The notes below the pieces were generated by a model. That model did not search any database. It was not told the DNA's origin and saw only the letters and a program-made list of their open reading frames with translations. From contig JAIELW010000001.1 of NCBI GenBank assembly GCA_019752575.1, forward strand, positions 372,001-436,000: 64,000 bases of DNA. Reading direction: 5' to 3'. Origin of the DNA: Xanthobacteraceae bacterium (GTDB lineage: Bacteria; Pseudomonadota; Alphaproteobacteria; Rhizobiales; Xanthobacteraceae). The position numbers were made by a program, and so were the translations under genes. How positions within the stretch are numbered: position 1 is the stretch's first letter; the number at the start of each line of letters is the position of its first letter. Of the stretch, positions 32,696-44,392 are shown one piece after another.

Positions 32696-33169
32696 TTATT
32701 TCTCCTGCGCGTTCTCAGGCGCCGCGCGAATTGCCTTATCGAGCAACTCATAAAGTGTTTTCAATTCGCTCGAGCCGATGCGCCGCTCGATCGATGCGTA
32801 GATTTGCTCCGACTCTTTCGCGACACGCTGGAATAGCGCTCTGCCCTTCGCGGTGATCGAAACAATGATGTAACGCTGATCGTCGCGATCGTTACGCCGC
32901 TCGATGCGGCCCTCGCTCTCCAAATTGGGCAGCATGCGCGAAAGGCTCGCGGGGTGAATCTGGCACATCTCGCCGAGCGCATTGATATCCATTGATCCCG
33001 CTTCCGCGAGCGCGCGCAGCACGCGCCACTGTTGTTCGCTCAAGCCGTGCTTTCTGAGATGCGGGCGGAATTCCTGCATCAGCGCCTCGCGGGCGCGCAG
33101 CAACTGCATCGGCAGCGAGCGCGCAAAGGGACGCATCGCAAGACCGTTGCCTTTCTTCTTCTCGCTCAT
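32696..33169 (-). CDS. hpaR: MarR-family regulator, HpaR-like
   Basis: 157-residue MarR protein matching the HpaR subgroup that represses homoprotocatechuate degradation. 'LRAREALMQEFRPHLRKHGLSEQQWRVLRAL' is its characteristic start, followed by helix-turn-helix 'INALGEMCQIHPASLSRMLPNLE' (62-84) and wing 'NDRDDQRYIIVSIT'. Its start overlaps the stop of the FAH-family gene by 4 bases (ATGA), so regulator and enzyme are co-translated. The palindrome at 34045-34060 between the divergent hpa genes is its likely operator. Confidence 0.88.
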   Translation of the reverse strand: MSEKKKGNGLAMRPFARSLPMQLLRAREALMQEFRPHLRKHGLSEQQWRVLRALAEAGSMDINALGEMCQIHPASLSRMLPNLESEGRIERRNDRDDQRYIIVSITAKGRALFQRVAKESEQIYASIERRIGSSELKTLYELLDKAIRAAPENAQEK

Positions 33170-34002
33170 TGTTCGGCGGCGACCTTGTTCGAAAGCAGCC
33201 CGATACCCGGCACTTCGACTTCAACAACATCGCCGGCTTTGAGCCATTTCGGCGGATCGAAACGCGCGCCGGCGCCCGTGGGCGTTCCGGTCACGATCAG
33301 GTCGCCCGGGTTCAGCGTCGTGAAAGTGGTGATGTAGGCTATGAGATCGGCGAACGGAAAAATCAGGTTCTCGGTCGTGTCCTGCTGGCGTATTTCGCCG
33401 TTGACACGCGTTGTCAGCGAGAGCGGCTTCGCCGGGTCGAGTTCGTCGCGCGTCACGAGCCAGGGTCCGATGCTGCCCGAGGCGTCGAAATTCTTCCCTT
33501 GTGTCACGTTGAATTTGCCGTGCCGCAGCCAGTCGCGGACCGAACCTTCGTTGCACAATGTCATGCCGGCGACATGATCGAGCGCATGCTCGCGCGGAAT
33601 CCGTCTGCCCGCCTTACCGATCACAAGTGCGATCTCGCCTTCATAGTCGAATTGATCCGACTCGCGCGGCTTGATCAGCGGTATGCCGTGGCCGACAAAC
33701 GAGCCCGGCGTGCGCATGAACAGGCTCGGATATTTCGGGCGCTCGCTGCCGTCTTTGTATTCTTCGTTGCGATTCGCGTAGTTGACGCCGACGCAGATGA
33801 TTTTCTCGGGCGCCGTCACCGGCGGCAGCAGCGTCACGTCCGCGAGCGCGTATTCGGTGCCGCCCGGCTTTAGCGTACCAAGCCCGCTTTCGCGCAACAC
33901 GCCGAGTAACGACGCGCTCTGCCCGCCCGCGTCTGTGACGCGGCTGCCGCTCACGATGCCGAAACTTTCCTTTTCGCCCTTGCGAAAACTCGCGATTTTC
34001 AA
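33166..34002 (-). CDS. hpaG: Fumarylacetoacetate hydrolase-family protein, probable homoprotocatechuate-pathway isomerase/decarboxylase (HpaG-like)
   Basis: FAH-fold enzyme of about 278 residues from a TTG start at 34002 (AAGGTG upstream); longer readings run into the operator and the divergent hpaF promoter. Metal-site acids occur in 'FDYEGEIALVIGKAGRRI', and 'ICVGVNYANRNEEY' is the usual substrate-loop start. 'SVRDWLRHGKFNVTQGKNFDASGSIGPWL' and 'LNPGDLIVTGTPTGAG' are family hallmarks. In this context it would decarboxylate and isomerise 5-oxo-pent-3-ene-1,2,5-tricarboxylate to 2-hydroxyhepta-2,4-dienedioate. It is a single-domain enzyme, not the fused HpaG of enterobacteria. Which of the two reactions it does is uncertain. 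Confidence 0.82.
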   Translation of the reverse strand: MKIASFRKGEKESFGIVSGSRVTDAGGQSASLLGVLRESGLGTLKPGGTEYALADVTLLPPVTAPEKIICVGVNYANRNEEYKDGSERPKYPSLFMRTPGSFVGHGIPLIKPRESDQFDYEGEIALVIGKAGRRIPREHALDHVAGMTLCNEGSVRDWLRHGKFNVTQGKNFDASGSIGPWLVTRDELDPAKPLSLTTRVNGEIRQQDTTENLIFPFADLIAYITTFTTLNPGDLIVTGTPTGAGARFDPPKWLKAGDVVEVEVPGIGLLSNKVAAEQ

Positions 34003-34044
34003 ACCACACCTTTTCCGCTTGACGGCAGACCGCTCCCGCCAGAT

Positions 34045-34060
34045 ACTTAACATGTTAAGT
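34045..34060. promoter_or_regulatory. Perfect 16-bp palindrome between divergent hpa genes (candidate HpaR operator)
   Basis: ACTTAACATGTTAAGT lies 43 bp from the hpaG-like start and 37 bp from the hpaF start. A single site in this position can control both directions. MarR-family proteins usually bind AT-rich palindromes of this size. Confidence 0.6.
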
Positions 34061-34096
34061 TTATAGACGAGGCGGGTCAACCGCCAAAGGTACGCC

Positions 34097-34482
34097 ATGC
34101 CCCATTTCGTCGTCGAATATTCGGCCAACCTGGAGCCCGACATCGACCCGCGCGCGATCGTCGATGCCGTGCACAAGTCGGCGGTAGAGTCCGGTCTTTT
34201 CAAGATCGGCGGCATCCGCGTCCGCACGCTGAAGCATGAGATCTACAAGATCGCCGACGGCAATCCGGAACATGCTTTCCTGCATGTGCGCGCGAATATT
34301 CTCGAAGGCCGCTCGATCGCAGACCGCGAACGGCTCGGCAACATGACAATCGGCGCAGTCGATGCGTTGCTTGCGAAAGCCCACGCGAAACGCGGCATCG
34401 CGCTTTCGGTCGAGGTGAGCGAGATCGATCACAATATGAGTTTCAAGAAGAATTCGCTGCATGCCGGCAAAGGAAATGCGGC

Positions 34483-34486
<4 letters not shown>
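34097..34486 (+). CDS. hpaF: 5-carboxymethyl-2-hydroxymuconate delta-isomerase
   Basis: Tautomerase-superfamily enzyme, 129 residues. After Met removal the N-terminal Pro (MPHFVVEYS) is the catalytic base, as in CHMI and 4-oxalocrotonate tautomerase. 'YKIADGNPEHAFLHVRANILEGRS' and 'ALSVEVSEIDHNMSFKKNSLH' are CHMI features. It isomerises 5-carboxymethyl-2-hydroxymuconate in homoprotocatechuate meta-cleavage. It overlaps hpaE by 4 bases (ATGA). Confidence 0.92.
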
Positions 34487-35991
<1,505 letters not shown>

Positions 35992-36005
35992 AGGTCAGAA
36001 TAGCG

Positions 36006-36986
36006 ATGCCCATTCCGAAACCGGTTTTCAATCCTCCTTTCAATGTCGTGCGGGTTTCGCACGTGGAGTTCGGTGTTACCGATCTCGAGCGTTCGCGCGC
36101 TTTTTATGTCGATTGCCTGGGTTACACCGTGACCGCGACCTATAAAGACGCGATCCATCTGCGCGCGATCGAGGAGCGCAATCATCACTCGATCATTCTG
36201 AAGAAAGCGGATGCGAAGGCGCGGGCGCTCGGCTTCAAGATCGGCAGCGAAGAAGACCTGGACCGCGCCAAGCACTGGTTCGAGAAAAAAAGTCTGCCTG
36301 CGAAGTTCGTGGAGATTCCGCACCAGGGCCGGACGCTGCACGCGAGCGATCCGCTCGGCATGCCGCTCGAATTCTATTTTTCGATGGATCAGGCAAATTC
36401 GCTCCTGCAGAAGTACGGCGACCATCGCGGTGCGCGCATCCAGCGCATCGATCACGTCAACTGCTTCACGCCGAATGTGCAGGCAAGCGTCGATTTCTAT
36501 ACCGAGCTTGGTTTCCGCACGACCGAATACACCGAAACCGAGGACACCGATCCGAAGCTCTGGGCGGTGTGGATGCACCGCAAGGGCAACGTGCACGACC
36601 TCGCCTTCACCAATGGCTACGGGCCGAAGCTGCATCACATTGGCGTCTGGACCGCGACGCCGATGGACATTCTCAATATCTGCGACGTGATGGCGACGAC
36701 GGGCTTCTTGAAGAACATGGAACGCGGGCCGGGACGCCACGGCATTTCCAACGCATTCTTCTTATATGTCCGCGATCCGGACGGACACCGCATCGAATTA
36801 TTCACGAGCGACTATCTGACCGCCGATCCCGACCACGCGCCGATCCGATGGACCTTGCGCGATCCGCAGCGGCAGACGCTCTGGGGGCATCCGGCGCCGC
36901 AATCGTGGTTCGAGGAAGGTTCGGAATTTCCGGGCGTCACAGTGAAAGAGCCCGCGCTGAAAGCGCAGCCGATCGTCGCGCGTTAG
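36006..36986 (+). CDS. hpaD: 3,4-dihydroxyphenylacetate 2,3-dioxygenase
   Basis: Type I extradiol ring-cleavage dioxygenase, 326 residues from ATG 36006. It has two vicinal-oxygen-chelate domains. The metal ligands are His150 ('RIDHVN'), His211 ('LHHIGVW') and Glu264 ('GHRIELFT'); the spacing matches homoprotocatechuate dioxygenases (His155, His214, Glu267). It opens 3,4-dihydroxyphenylacetate to the semialdehyde for HpaE. A longer in-frame TTG start (35988) is possible but overlaps hpaE. It is the last gene of hpaFED. The later enzymes HpaH and HpaI are not in the window. Confidence 0.93.
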   Translation: MPIPKPVFNPPFNVVRVSHVEFGVTDLERSRAFYVDCLGYTVTATYKDAIHLRAIEERNHHSIILKKADAKARALGFKIGSEEDLDRAKHWFEKKSLPAKFVEIPHQGRTLHASDPLGMPLEFYFSMDQANSLLQKYGDHRGARIQRIDHVNCFTPNVQASVDFYTELGFRTTEYTETEDTDPKLWAVWMHRKGNVHDLAFTNGYGPKLHHIGVWTATPMDILNICDVMATTGFLKNMERGPGRHGISNAFFLYVRDPDGHRIELFTSDYLTADPDHAPIRWTLRDPQRQTLWGHPAPQSWFEEGSEFPGVTVKEPALKAQPIVAR

Positions 36987-37005
36987 ATTCTATTTGCACG
37001 TGATC

Positions 37006-37040
37006 TTATCCGAAAACCGGTTCCCGCTTTTCGGGATTAC
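37006..37040. repeat. Short Rhizobiales-type intergenic repeat
   Basis: CCGAAAA (37011-37017) and TTTTCGG (37029-37035) frame a CCGGTTCCCGC-like centre. I recognise this string, with small variations, as a repeated intergenic element in many Rhizobiales genomes (recollection, not searched). It lies between convergent hpaD and tadD and may also terminate transcription. Confidence 0.55.
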
Positions 37041-37057
37041 GCGCGAACGCGAGAAAT

Positions 37058-37696
37058 TCATCGCGCGTTGCGGATCGAATCTTCCAGAAGATCGATATTA
37101 TTCTGGATGTATTTGTTGTTCGGGTCTTTCGACTTCGCTTCGGCAAGCTTGATGCGCGCGTTCTTGTAATCGCCGCGCAGAATGTACGAATAGCCGTGAT
37201 TGTTGAGCAGCTCGGGCGTGGGGCCGCGGATCGAGAACGCTTGACTGTAGGCGCGGTCGGCAAGATCGAAACGGCGAAGCTTGTCGTAGGAGGCGGCAAG
37301 CCCCATCCAGGCTTCTGCGTTCTGCGGCGCGGCCTCGACGGCACGGCGGAAATGGCGCTCCGCAAGCCCGAAATTCTGCTCGCGATAATGCTTCTTGCCG
37401 AGCTTGATATCGTCGGTGGGATTGTTGCCGAGAAGCGCCTGACCCTGCGGCGTATTGTTTGCCGGATTGTTGTAGACCGGCTGCTGCTCCGCTGCGGGCG
37501 GCGGCGGCAGGTCCTGTTCCTCGAAGCTGTTTGCCTGCCGCGCCGGCGGCTGATCGAGCGCGACATTCGCATTCGGCGCGGGCTGCTCGAACGACCCGAA
37601 CAGATCGAACGAGCCGTCGGTCTTGCAGCCGGCAAGCGTCAACGCGAGAAGCGCTGCGAAGAAGACTGATCGCGCGGCCACATTACGCATAAGCAT
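37058..37696 (-). CDS. tadD: Tad pilus lipoprotein with TPR repeats (TadD-like)
   Basis: Lipoprotein of about 212 residues. The likely starts are ATG 37696 or 37690 (MLM-RNVAARSVFF), giving a lipoprotein signal ending in 'LTLAGC'. An upstream extension to 37807 lacks a ribosome site. The central region is Pro/Gln-rich and low-complexity. The C-terminal half has three to four tetratricopeptide repeats ('AEAWMGLAASYDKLRRFDLADRAYSQAF', 'NNHGYSYILRGDYKNARIKLAEA'). TadD-type TPR lipoproteins assist secretin assembly in the outer membrane. It ends the tadA-B-C-D run. Confidence 0.85.
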   Translation of the reverse strand: MLMRNVAARSVFFAALLALTLAGCKTDGSFDLFGSFEQPAPNANVALDQPPARQANSFEEQDLPPPPAAEQQPVYNNPANNTPQGQALLGNNPTDDIKLGKKHYREQNFGLAERHFRRAVEAAPQNAEAWMGLAASYDKLRRFDLADRAYSQAFSIRGPTPELLNNHGYSYILRGDYKNARIKLAEAKSKDPNNKYIQNNIDLLEDSIRNAR

Positions 37697-37824
37697 ACAA
37701 CCTGGGTTGTCGAAGCAGATCGTGCCCCGCGCCCGAGCGCCGCGGCGCGGCGATCCTGAACGGACCCTTACGGGGACGAGCCTAAAAGCGGGCGGTAAAC
37801 AAACCATTGCAGGCGCGTTCCTCG

Positions 37825-38805
37825 TTAGAAGGGGCCGAATTTCACGCGGATATAGGCGGGCAGCATGGTGACGATGATCAGCACCGGGAAGATGCAGAGT
37901 ACGAGCGGCACTGAGAGCTTCGCGGGCAGGCTGTAGGCCTTCTCCTCCGCGGTGGAGAGGCGCTTGTGGCGCATGTCGTCGGAATAAACGCGAAGCGCGT
38001 CGGTCAGACTCGAGCCGAGTTCGGCAGATTGCTGAAGGAGTGTCGCGAATTGCCGCGCCTCTTCGAGTCCCAAGCGATCCGCGAGATGTTCGAGCGCTTC
38101 GCTTAAAGTTCGGCCCGCGCGAATTTCAAGCGTAGCCATATGAATGTTCGAACTCAACGAAGGATATGAGTCGGAGAGCTCGCGTCCGACGCGGTCGAGT
38201 GCGGCTTCCATCGAAAGCCCCGCGTCGGCGCAGACGACGAGCAGGTCCATGAAGTCCGGGAAGCCGGCGCGATGCTCGTTCTGGCGTGTCTTGATGCGCC
38301 GGTCGAGATAGAGACTCGGCGCCATGTATCCCATCATTCCCGAAGCGAGCACGCACATCCAGAACCAAGTCGGCGTCAGATTTGCGAGTAGCATCGGTAC
38401 GACCGGCATTGCGGCCGCTGCAAATACGATCGCGAGCACAGTGCGCGCGATGAAGAAAAATCCCGACGCACGCGGGTCGAGGATGCCGGCCTCGATCATG
38501 CGGCGGCGCAGCACCTTCATGTTCGCGTTGTCGGCGGCCGCGTAATGCTTGGTCGTGTATTCGATCAACCGTTGCGCGGCTGCGATGCTCGCGTAACGCA
38601 GCGAACGTTTGTCGGAGGAATCGTTTACGCGGCCCGGCACATCGATTGTGATCGCATTCGCACGGCGTTTCAGTTCCGCGCGATTGCGTAATACAGACAT
38701 GATGCCTAGCGCGAGCGCGGCTGTGGCAAAGAAGATCAGCGCGCTGACCAGTGTCACCGGATTGTTGCCAACCAGCGGCGCTATCGCGGAATAGATGCCA
38801 TCCAT
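37825..38805 (-). CDS. tadC: Tad pilus assembly inner-membrane protein TadC
   Basis: T2SSF/GspF-like polytopic membrane protein, 326 residues from ATG 38805; an in-frame extension to 38877 lies within tadB. An N-terminal helix lies near 18-38, a helix pair at about 123-162, then the cytoplasmic GspF domain with 'FPDFMDLLVVCADAGLSMEAALDRVGRELSDSYP', and a C-terminal helix pair near 290-315. Together with TadB it forms the inner-membrane platform on which the CpaF ATPase acts. It starts 5 bases after tadB. Confidence 0.9.
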   Translation of the reverse strand: MDGIYSAIAPLVGNNPVTLVSALIFFATAALALGIMSVLRNRAELKRRANAITIDVPGRVNDSSDKRSLRYASIAAAQRLIEYTTKHYAAADNANMKVLRRRMIEAGILDPRASGFFFIARTVLAIVFAAAAMPVVPMLLANLTPTWFWMCVLASGMMGYMAPSLYLDRRIKTRQNEHRAGFPDFMDLLVVCADAGLSMEAALDRVGRELSDSYPSLSSNIHMATLEIRAGRTLSEALEHLADRLGLEEARQFATLLQQSAELGSSLTDALRVYSDDMRHKRLSTAEEKAYSLPAKLSVPLVLCIFPVLIIVTMLPAYIRVKFGPF

Positions 38806-38810
38806 GCCGG

Positions 38811-39779
38811 TCAGATCCTGAAGTTCACGAGCCGCCACATGATGTAATTCCCGGTCAGCATCCAGGCGCCCGCACAAGCGAGCACGACCTTGGTAAGGTC
38901 GATGTGCCAGACCTTGCCGTAGAAGTCCGGCGTCATGCCTTGCAGGATCGAGAACATCGCGATCGGAAGCCCGGAGAGAATGATCGCCGAATATTTGCCT
39001 TCGGCGGCGAGCGCTTTGACCTTGCGCCGCATCTTGAAGCGCAGGCGAATGATCGCGGAAAGGTTCTGCAGAATTTCGCTCAAGTTGCCGCCGGTGGAGC
39101 CTTGAATAGCAACCGCCGTCACGAACAGCGGCAGGTCGTCCTGCCCTACCCGGAAATAAAGCGAGCGCATCGCCGTTTCGAGATCGGCGCCATAGGTGAC
39201 CTCGTCCGACACCATGCCGAACTCGGAGCCGATGGGATCGGGCATTTCACGCGCGACCATCGAGATTGCGACCGGAACCGGATGGCCCGCTTTCAGGCTT
39301 CGCACGATGATGTCGATGGCGTCCGGAAACTGTGCGCCGAACGCCTTGTGGCGCTTGTTGCGCTTCATCCGCAGCACCATCAGCGGCAGGAAAGTCGAGC
39401 AGAAGATCGCCGCAAGTGTCGCGTGCAGAAGGTTGTCGCGCACCATCCAGACGGCAACAAACACAAGCCCGAAAACGAACGCGCAGACGACACCGAGCTT
39501 GCCGACCGAAAGCTTCAAACCCGACTGCAATACGAGACGATTGAGCGACGTAAAGGCGCTCGAATACGTGCCCGCGGCGGTCAGCGAGCGTTCGCGGCGC
39601 AGTTGCACGAGAATCTGTTCCCGGTTCGGCTGATGCTTCATCAGCCGCAGGCGCCGATTGAGCTGGCTGCGATAAGACGCCTTGTTGTAGAAAAACAGAT
39701 ACGCCGCTTCCGCAGCCAGGATCGCGGAGATCGCCGCCAGGAAATAGAAAAGGTGTAGCTGATCGATTTCGAACGGCAT
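38811..39779 (-). CDS. tadB: Tad pilus assembly inner-membrane protein TadB
   Basis: GspF-domain membrane protein, 322 residues from ATG 39779. A GTG at 39788 overlaps the cpaF stop (GTGA) and could be the real start by coupling. An N-terminal helix is followed by a basic cytoplasmic loop and a helix pair near 95-130. Then 'FPDAIDIIVRSLKAGHPVPVAISMVAREMPDPIGSEF', the TadB/GspF pattern, and a C-terminal helix pair. It forms the platform with TadC. Family and place in the operon are clear. Confidence 0.9.
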   Translation of the reverse strand: MPFEIDQLHLFYFLAAISAILAAEAAYLFFYNKASYRSQLNRRLRLMKHQPNREQILVQLRRERSLTAAGTYSSAFTSLNRLVLQSGLKLSVGKLGVVCAFVFGLVFVAVWMVRDNLLHATLAAIFCSTFLPLMVLRMKRNKRHKAFGAQFPDAIDIIVRSLKAGHPVPVAISMVAREMPDPIGSEFGMVSDEVTYGADLETAMRSLYFRVGQDDLPLFVTAVAIQGSTGGNLSEILQNLSAIIRLRFKMRRKVKALAAEGKYSAIILSGLPIAMFSILQGMTPDFYGKVWHIDLTKVVLACAGAWMLTGNYIMWRLVNFRI

Positions 39780-39784
39780 CGCGA

Positions 39785-41206
<1,422 letters not shown>

Positions 41207-41212
41207 CGGTGC

Positions 41213-42412
41213 TTACCCCGCTTTACTGAACAGGCGCGAGAGTGCGCCGGATTGCTTGGTGTCTTTGGCCGCCGGAAGAATGAGTTTCTTCAGCGCCAGC
41301 ACGACATTGTTGCCCGGCTTCACTTCTTCGAGCGGAATGCCGCGGTCGATCGCTTCGCGGACGATGCGGAAATTGTTCGGCACCGAACCCGCAAAGGCGC
41401 CACCGAGGGCGCTCTGAATGTCGGCAAGACGCAAGCCCGGCACGAACATGCGCGATTCGAAACGGTTCACGATCACCTGCGGGTTCGCACTTTCGCCGAG
41501 ACGCTCGCTGATCGCGGAGACGAGCTTTTTCGCGTGGCGCAGACCAGGAATCGTCATCTCGCTGACGATGAAAAGCTTGTTGGAGCCGAGCAGCACGCTG
41601 TCGGTCCATGGAAACCAGGTGCGCGGCATGTCGATCACGACATAGCGGAAGTGCGACGAAACGAGATCGAGCAGCCGCGTCACCATGACCGGATCGAACG
41701 AACGCATCTCGGCGGGACGATTGGGCGCGGCGATAATCGACAGACCCGAGGAATGATGCGTGAGCATGACTTCGAGCAAATGCCGGTCGAGGCGTTCCGG
41801 ACGCGGCTCGATTTCGCTCAAGTCGAGTCGCGGCTCGATATCGAGATAGTCGGCGACGGCGCCTTGCTGAAAATCGAGATCGACGAGGCAGGTCGAGGAG
41901 CCGCCGCGCGTCGAGCCTTGCAAGAGAAGCGCGGACTGAATCGCAATCGAGGTCACGCCGACGCCCCCGGCAGACGGCAGGAACGTGAAAATTTCGGCTT
42001 CGGCTGTGGCGTCGCCTTGCGCCGGCTTCTTCGCTGCGCGGGCGCAGGCGCGTACCAGTTCGATCGGCGCTACCGGCTTCACGAGAAAATCGGCGACGCG
42101 GATCTGCAGCAAGCGGCGGGCGACGTTCTCGTCGAAAAACTGGGTAACGACCACCGCTGGCGCGCTGCCCGGTTTCGAAGTCATACGCGCGAGCGCCGCG
42201 ATCTGCGCTTCGTTCGCGGCATCGAGATCGACGATGACGACCGCTGCACCCTCGAGCGGCGCGTCCTCGATCTGCGTGAGGCCGCTTTCCAGCATTTCGA
42301 GCGAAATCTGAAGCTGCGACGAAAACGTGGTCTCGACCATCTGCCGGAATTGCTTATCCGACGAGATCGTCACGACATGCGTCGTTCCGCCTTTCCTGAT
42401 CTGATCGTTCAT
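41213..42412 (-). CDS. cpaE: Tad pilus localisation protein CpaE/TadZ
   Basis: 399 residues from ATG 42412; a TTG five codons upstream is an alternative. Residues 1-120 are an atypical receiver-like domain ('VVIVDLDAANEAQIAALARM', 'FLVKPVAPIELVRACARAAK'). Residues 130-390 are a MinD/ParA-type ATPase. The deviant Walker A reads SAGGVGVTS and lacks the lysines needed for normal ATP turnover, a feature reported for some TadZ proteins. CpaE marks the cell pole for pilus assembly. First gene of the cpaE-cpaF-tadBCD unit; its promoter must lie in 42413-42560. Confidence 0.9.
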   Translation of the reverse strand: MNDQIRKGGTTHVVTISSDKQFRQMVETTFSSQLQISLEMLESGLTQIEDAPLEGAAVVIVDLDAANEAQIAALARMTSKPGSAPAVVVTQFFDENVARRLLQIRVADFLVKPVAPIELVRACARAAKKPAQGDATAEAEIFTFLPSAGGVGVTSIAIQSALLLQGSTRGGSSTCLVDLDFQQGAVADYLDIEPRLDLSEIEPRPERLDRHLLEVMLTHHSSGLSIIAAPNRPAEMRSFDPVMVTRLLDLVSSHFRYVVIDMPRTWFPWTDSVLLGSNKLFIVSEMTIPGLRHAKKLVSAISERLGESANPQVIVNRFESRMFVPGLRLADIQSALGGAFAGSVPNNFRIVREAIDRGIPLEEVKPGNNVVLALKKLILPAAKDTKQSGALSRLFSKAG

Positions 42413-42567
42413 GCGCGCGTCCGCCAATTCCCCGGGCCTCTGCCGCGATTTGTTCGCGGGTCTCTTTGTCCGGAAAGTTGTAACGCAGGCGCCTTTCGGC
42501 CGGATGAAATTGCGAAATTGAATTGAATAGAACTTTATCGATCGCGCTGACGCGGCGGAAAGAAATG

Positions 42568-42590
42568 CCGCCCGCGCAAGCGCGGGCGGG
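42568..42590 (-). terminator. Terminator-like hairpin after the cpaD-position gene
   Basis: CCGCCCGC (42568-42575) pairs with GCGGGCGG (42582-42589) over a GCAAGC loop that can itself pair at its ends. On the minus strand it is followed by CATTTCTTT. It separates cpaBC-lipoprotein from cpaE, so the pilus cluster is two transcripts or an attenuated one. Confidence 0.65.
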
Positions 42591-42616
42591 TCTGTGTTCC
42601 AATGGTAGTACGAAGA

Positions 42617-42925
42617 TTACTTGTTCTCGCCGCCCGGGCTCGTCGAAAGTTCGATCGAGCTGGTGCCGAGACCACGCGGCGGAGTGACCTTGCCTTCCTT
42701 ATAGCGCTGGATCGCGGGCTGGATCTTTTCGCCGTTCACGAGGATATTGCGGTTCGCGGCATAGCGCGGCCACGGATCGATGGTCTGCACCGCGATGTTG
42801 CTCGCATTCGCATTGCCCGCGGTGAGATGAACCGTGTCGCGGCGGTCGTAGTAAATATCCGCGCAGGCAGCGAGCGAAAGCGAAAGCGCTACCGCGGCTG
42901 CGGCGGGTTTCAGATTAGTTCGCAT
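42617..42925 (-). CDS. Short lipoprotein in the cpaD position of the Tad cluster
   Basis: 102 residues from ATG 42925, whose start lies inside the last codons of cpaC (11-base overlap). Lipoprotein signal ends in 'LSLAAC' (Cys near residue 21). The mature part 'DIYYDRRDTVHLTAGNANASNIAVQTIDPWP', then a Lys-rich and Ser/Thr-rich tail, resembles the N-terminal part of CpaD pilus proteins, which are about twice as long. It is either a shortened CpaD or a distinct companion of the secretin. No frameshift remnant is visible downstream; only the terminator-like hairpin follows. Confidence 0.7.
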   Translation of the reverse strand: MRTNLKPAAAAVALSLSLAACADIYYDRRDTVHLTAGNANASNIAVQTIDPWPRYAANRNILVNGEKIQPAIQRYKEGKVTPPRGLGTSSIELSTSPGGENK

Positions 42926-44357
42926 TGGCGATCTCCGGGAAATCGAGTTGGTGACCGACATGCGGACGACGGGACACAGGGCCGTAAATCTTGCGGATGT
43001 CGGTCGGCGTCATTTCGGTCTTGCCGTAGAGGAAAAGATCGTTGTCGTTCGGCGGCACCGTCTCGTCGAGCGGTGTGCGGAGCATGTCGCCGGGGCGCGC
43101 CGGGCGCACTAGGCGCGGTGTCACGATGATCACGAGATCGGTTTCGCGCTTCTGGAACGAAGCCGAGCGGAACAGCGAGCCGAGCACGGGCACATCGGCG
43201 ATCCAGGGCAACTGGTCGGCCGCGGTGCTGGTCGTGGACTGCAACAGGCCCGCAATCGCAAAGCTTTGGCCGTCACGCAGTTCGATCGTGGTGCTCGCAC
43301 GGCGCACGATCAGGCTCGGCACCGAGATGTTGCCGACCTGCACGACGTTGGTCGGGTCGAGCTGGCTGACTTCCGGCTCGATCTTGAGATTGATCAGACC
43401 ATGCGACAGCACGGTCGGCGTGAAAGCGAGACCGACGCCGAACTTCTTGAACTGAATGGTGATCTGGTTGAACTGCGAGGCGACCGGGAACGGAAACTCG
43501 CCACCCGCGAGAAAGCTCGCGGTATCGCCCGAGAGCGCCACGAGGTTCGGCTCGGCGAGGCGGCGGGCGACGCCCTTCTGCTCGAGAGCGTTGATCATGG
43601 CGTCCACTTTCACGCCGCGATCGACGAGGCGGCCGAGGACCGCGCCAAAGGGCGTGGTTCCGGAAAGCACGCCGGCGGTGCCGGCCGTGGCGGCGATGTT
43701 GTTGCCGACCGCTTCCCACTGCACGCCAAGCTCGCGGCCCGCGTTGCGCGAGGCTTCGACGAAGCGGACTTCGAGCAGAACCTGCTGCGGCGCGGCGACG
43801 CTCACGGAATTGATGACGTCAGGCGAGAACTGCCTGGCAAACTGCAGCGCCTTGTCGAGCGTCACGGCATCCGGCACTACGCCCGAGAGCATGATGCGGC
43901 CGTTAACGGTCGAGACACGAACCTTCGCTTCCGGATACTGCTGGCGGATCGCAGCAGCGATCGCGTTGGTATCGTGCGAAACTTCGACGTCGAACACACC
44001 GACGAGTTGCTTGCCTTCGCCATAGACCGAGATGCGGGTAAGGCCGACCTTGCGGCCGAGCACCGAAAGCGTGCGGTCGGTAAGCGGCATCACGTCCGCG
44101 ATTTCCGGATCGCCGACGATGACATCGTTAAAGCCGGTGCTCGTGCGGATGTTTTCGGACTTTCCGATCGGAACCAGAACCTGTGAAGTGCGGTTTTCCG
44201 GCGAAAGCTTGACCACGCGCATTTTCGATTGCGCCTGCGCTTCAACGGACACAATCGTCGCAAGCGGGCTCGAGAGCGCAAGGAGCGCAACCAGCCATGA
44301 GATCGTGGCGCGTTTGAAAACCGCCCATCCGATCACGTTCGAGTGCAAGTTGTTCAC
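42915..44357 (-). CDS. cpaC: Tad pilus outer-membrane secretin CpaC/RcpA
   Basis: Secretin of 480 residues. Signal peptide to about residue 43 (VEAQAQ). Periplasmic N domain with 'KSENIRTSTGFNDVIVGDPEIADVMPLTDRTLSVLGRKVG', a BON-like domain ('VRVSTVNGRIMLSGVVPDAVTLDKAL'), then the secretin beta domain from about 195 ('QVLLEVRFVEASRNAGRELGVQWEA') to 'SFQKRETDLVIIVTPRLVRP'. It forms the outer-membrane ring through which the pilus passes. It follows cpaB by 35 bases. Confidence 0.94.
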   Translation of the reverse strand: MNNLHSNVIGWAVFKRATISWLVALLALSSPLATIVSVEAQAQSKMRVVKLSPENRTSQVLVPIGKSENIRTSTGFNDVIVGDPEIADVMPLTDRTLSVLGRKVGLTRISVYGEGKQLVGVFDVEVSHDTNAIAAAIRQQYPEAKVRVSTVNGRIMLSGVVPDAVTLDKALQFARQFSPDVINSVSVAAPQQVLLEVRFVEASRNAGRELGVQWEAVGNNIAATAGTAGVLSGTTPFGAVLGRLVDRGVKVDAMINALEQKGVARRLAEPNLVALSGDTASFLAGGEFPFPVASQFNQITIQFKKFGVGLAFTPTVLSHGLINLKIEPEVSQLDPTNVVQVGNISVPSLIVRRASTTIELRDGQSFAIAGLLQSTTSTAADQLPWIADVPVLGSLFRSASFQKRETDLVIIVTPRLVRPARPGDMLRTPLDETVPPNDNDLFLYGKTEMTPTDIRKIYGPVSRRPHVGHQLDFPEIANAN

Positions 44358-44392
44358 GACTGTAGCCCCTGTTTGCCCGCGCCGTTTTCGGC

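Noticed and set aside
34003-34227. N-terminal extension of the FAH-family frame by 75 residues
   Set aside because: It would cover the palindromic operator and the start of divergent hpaF, and does not look like the family. The TTG start at 34002 is preferred.
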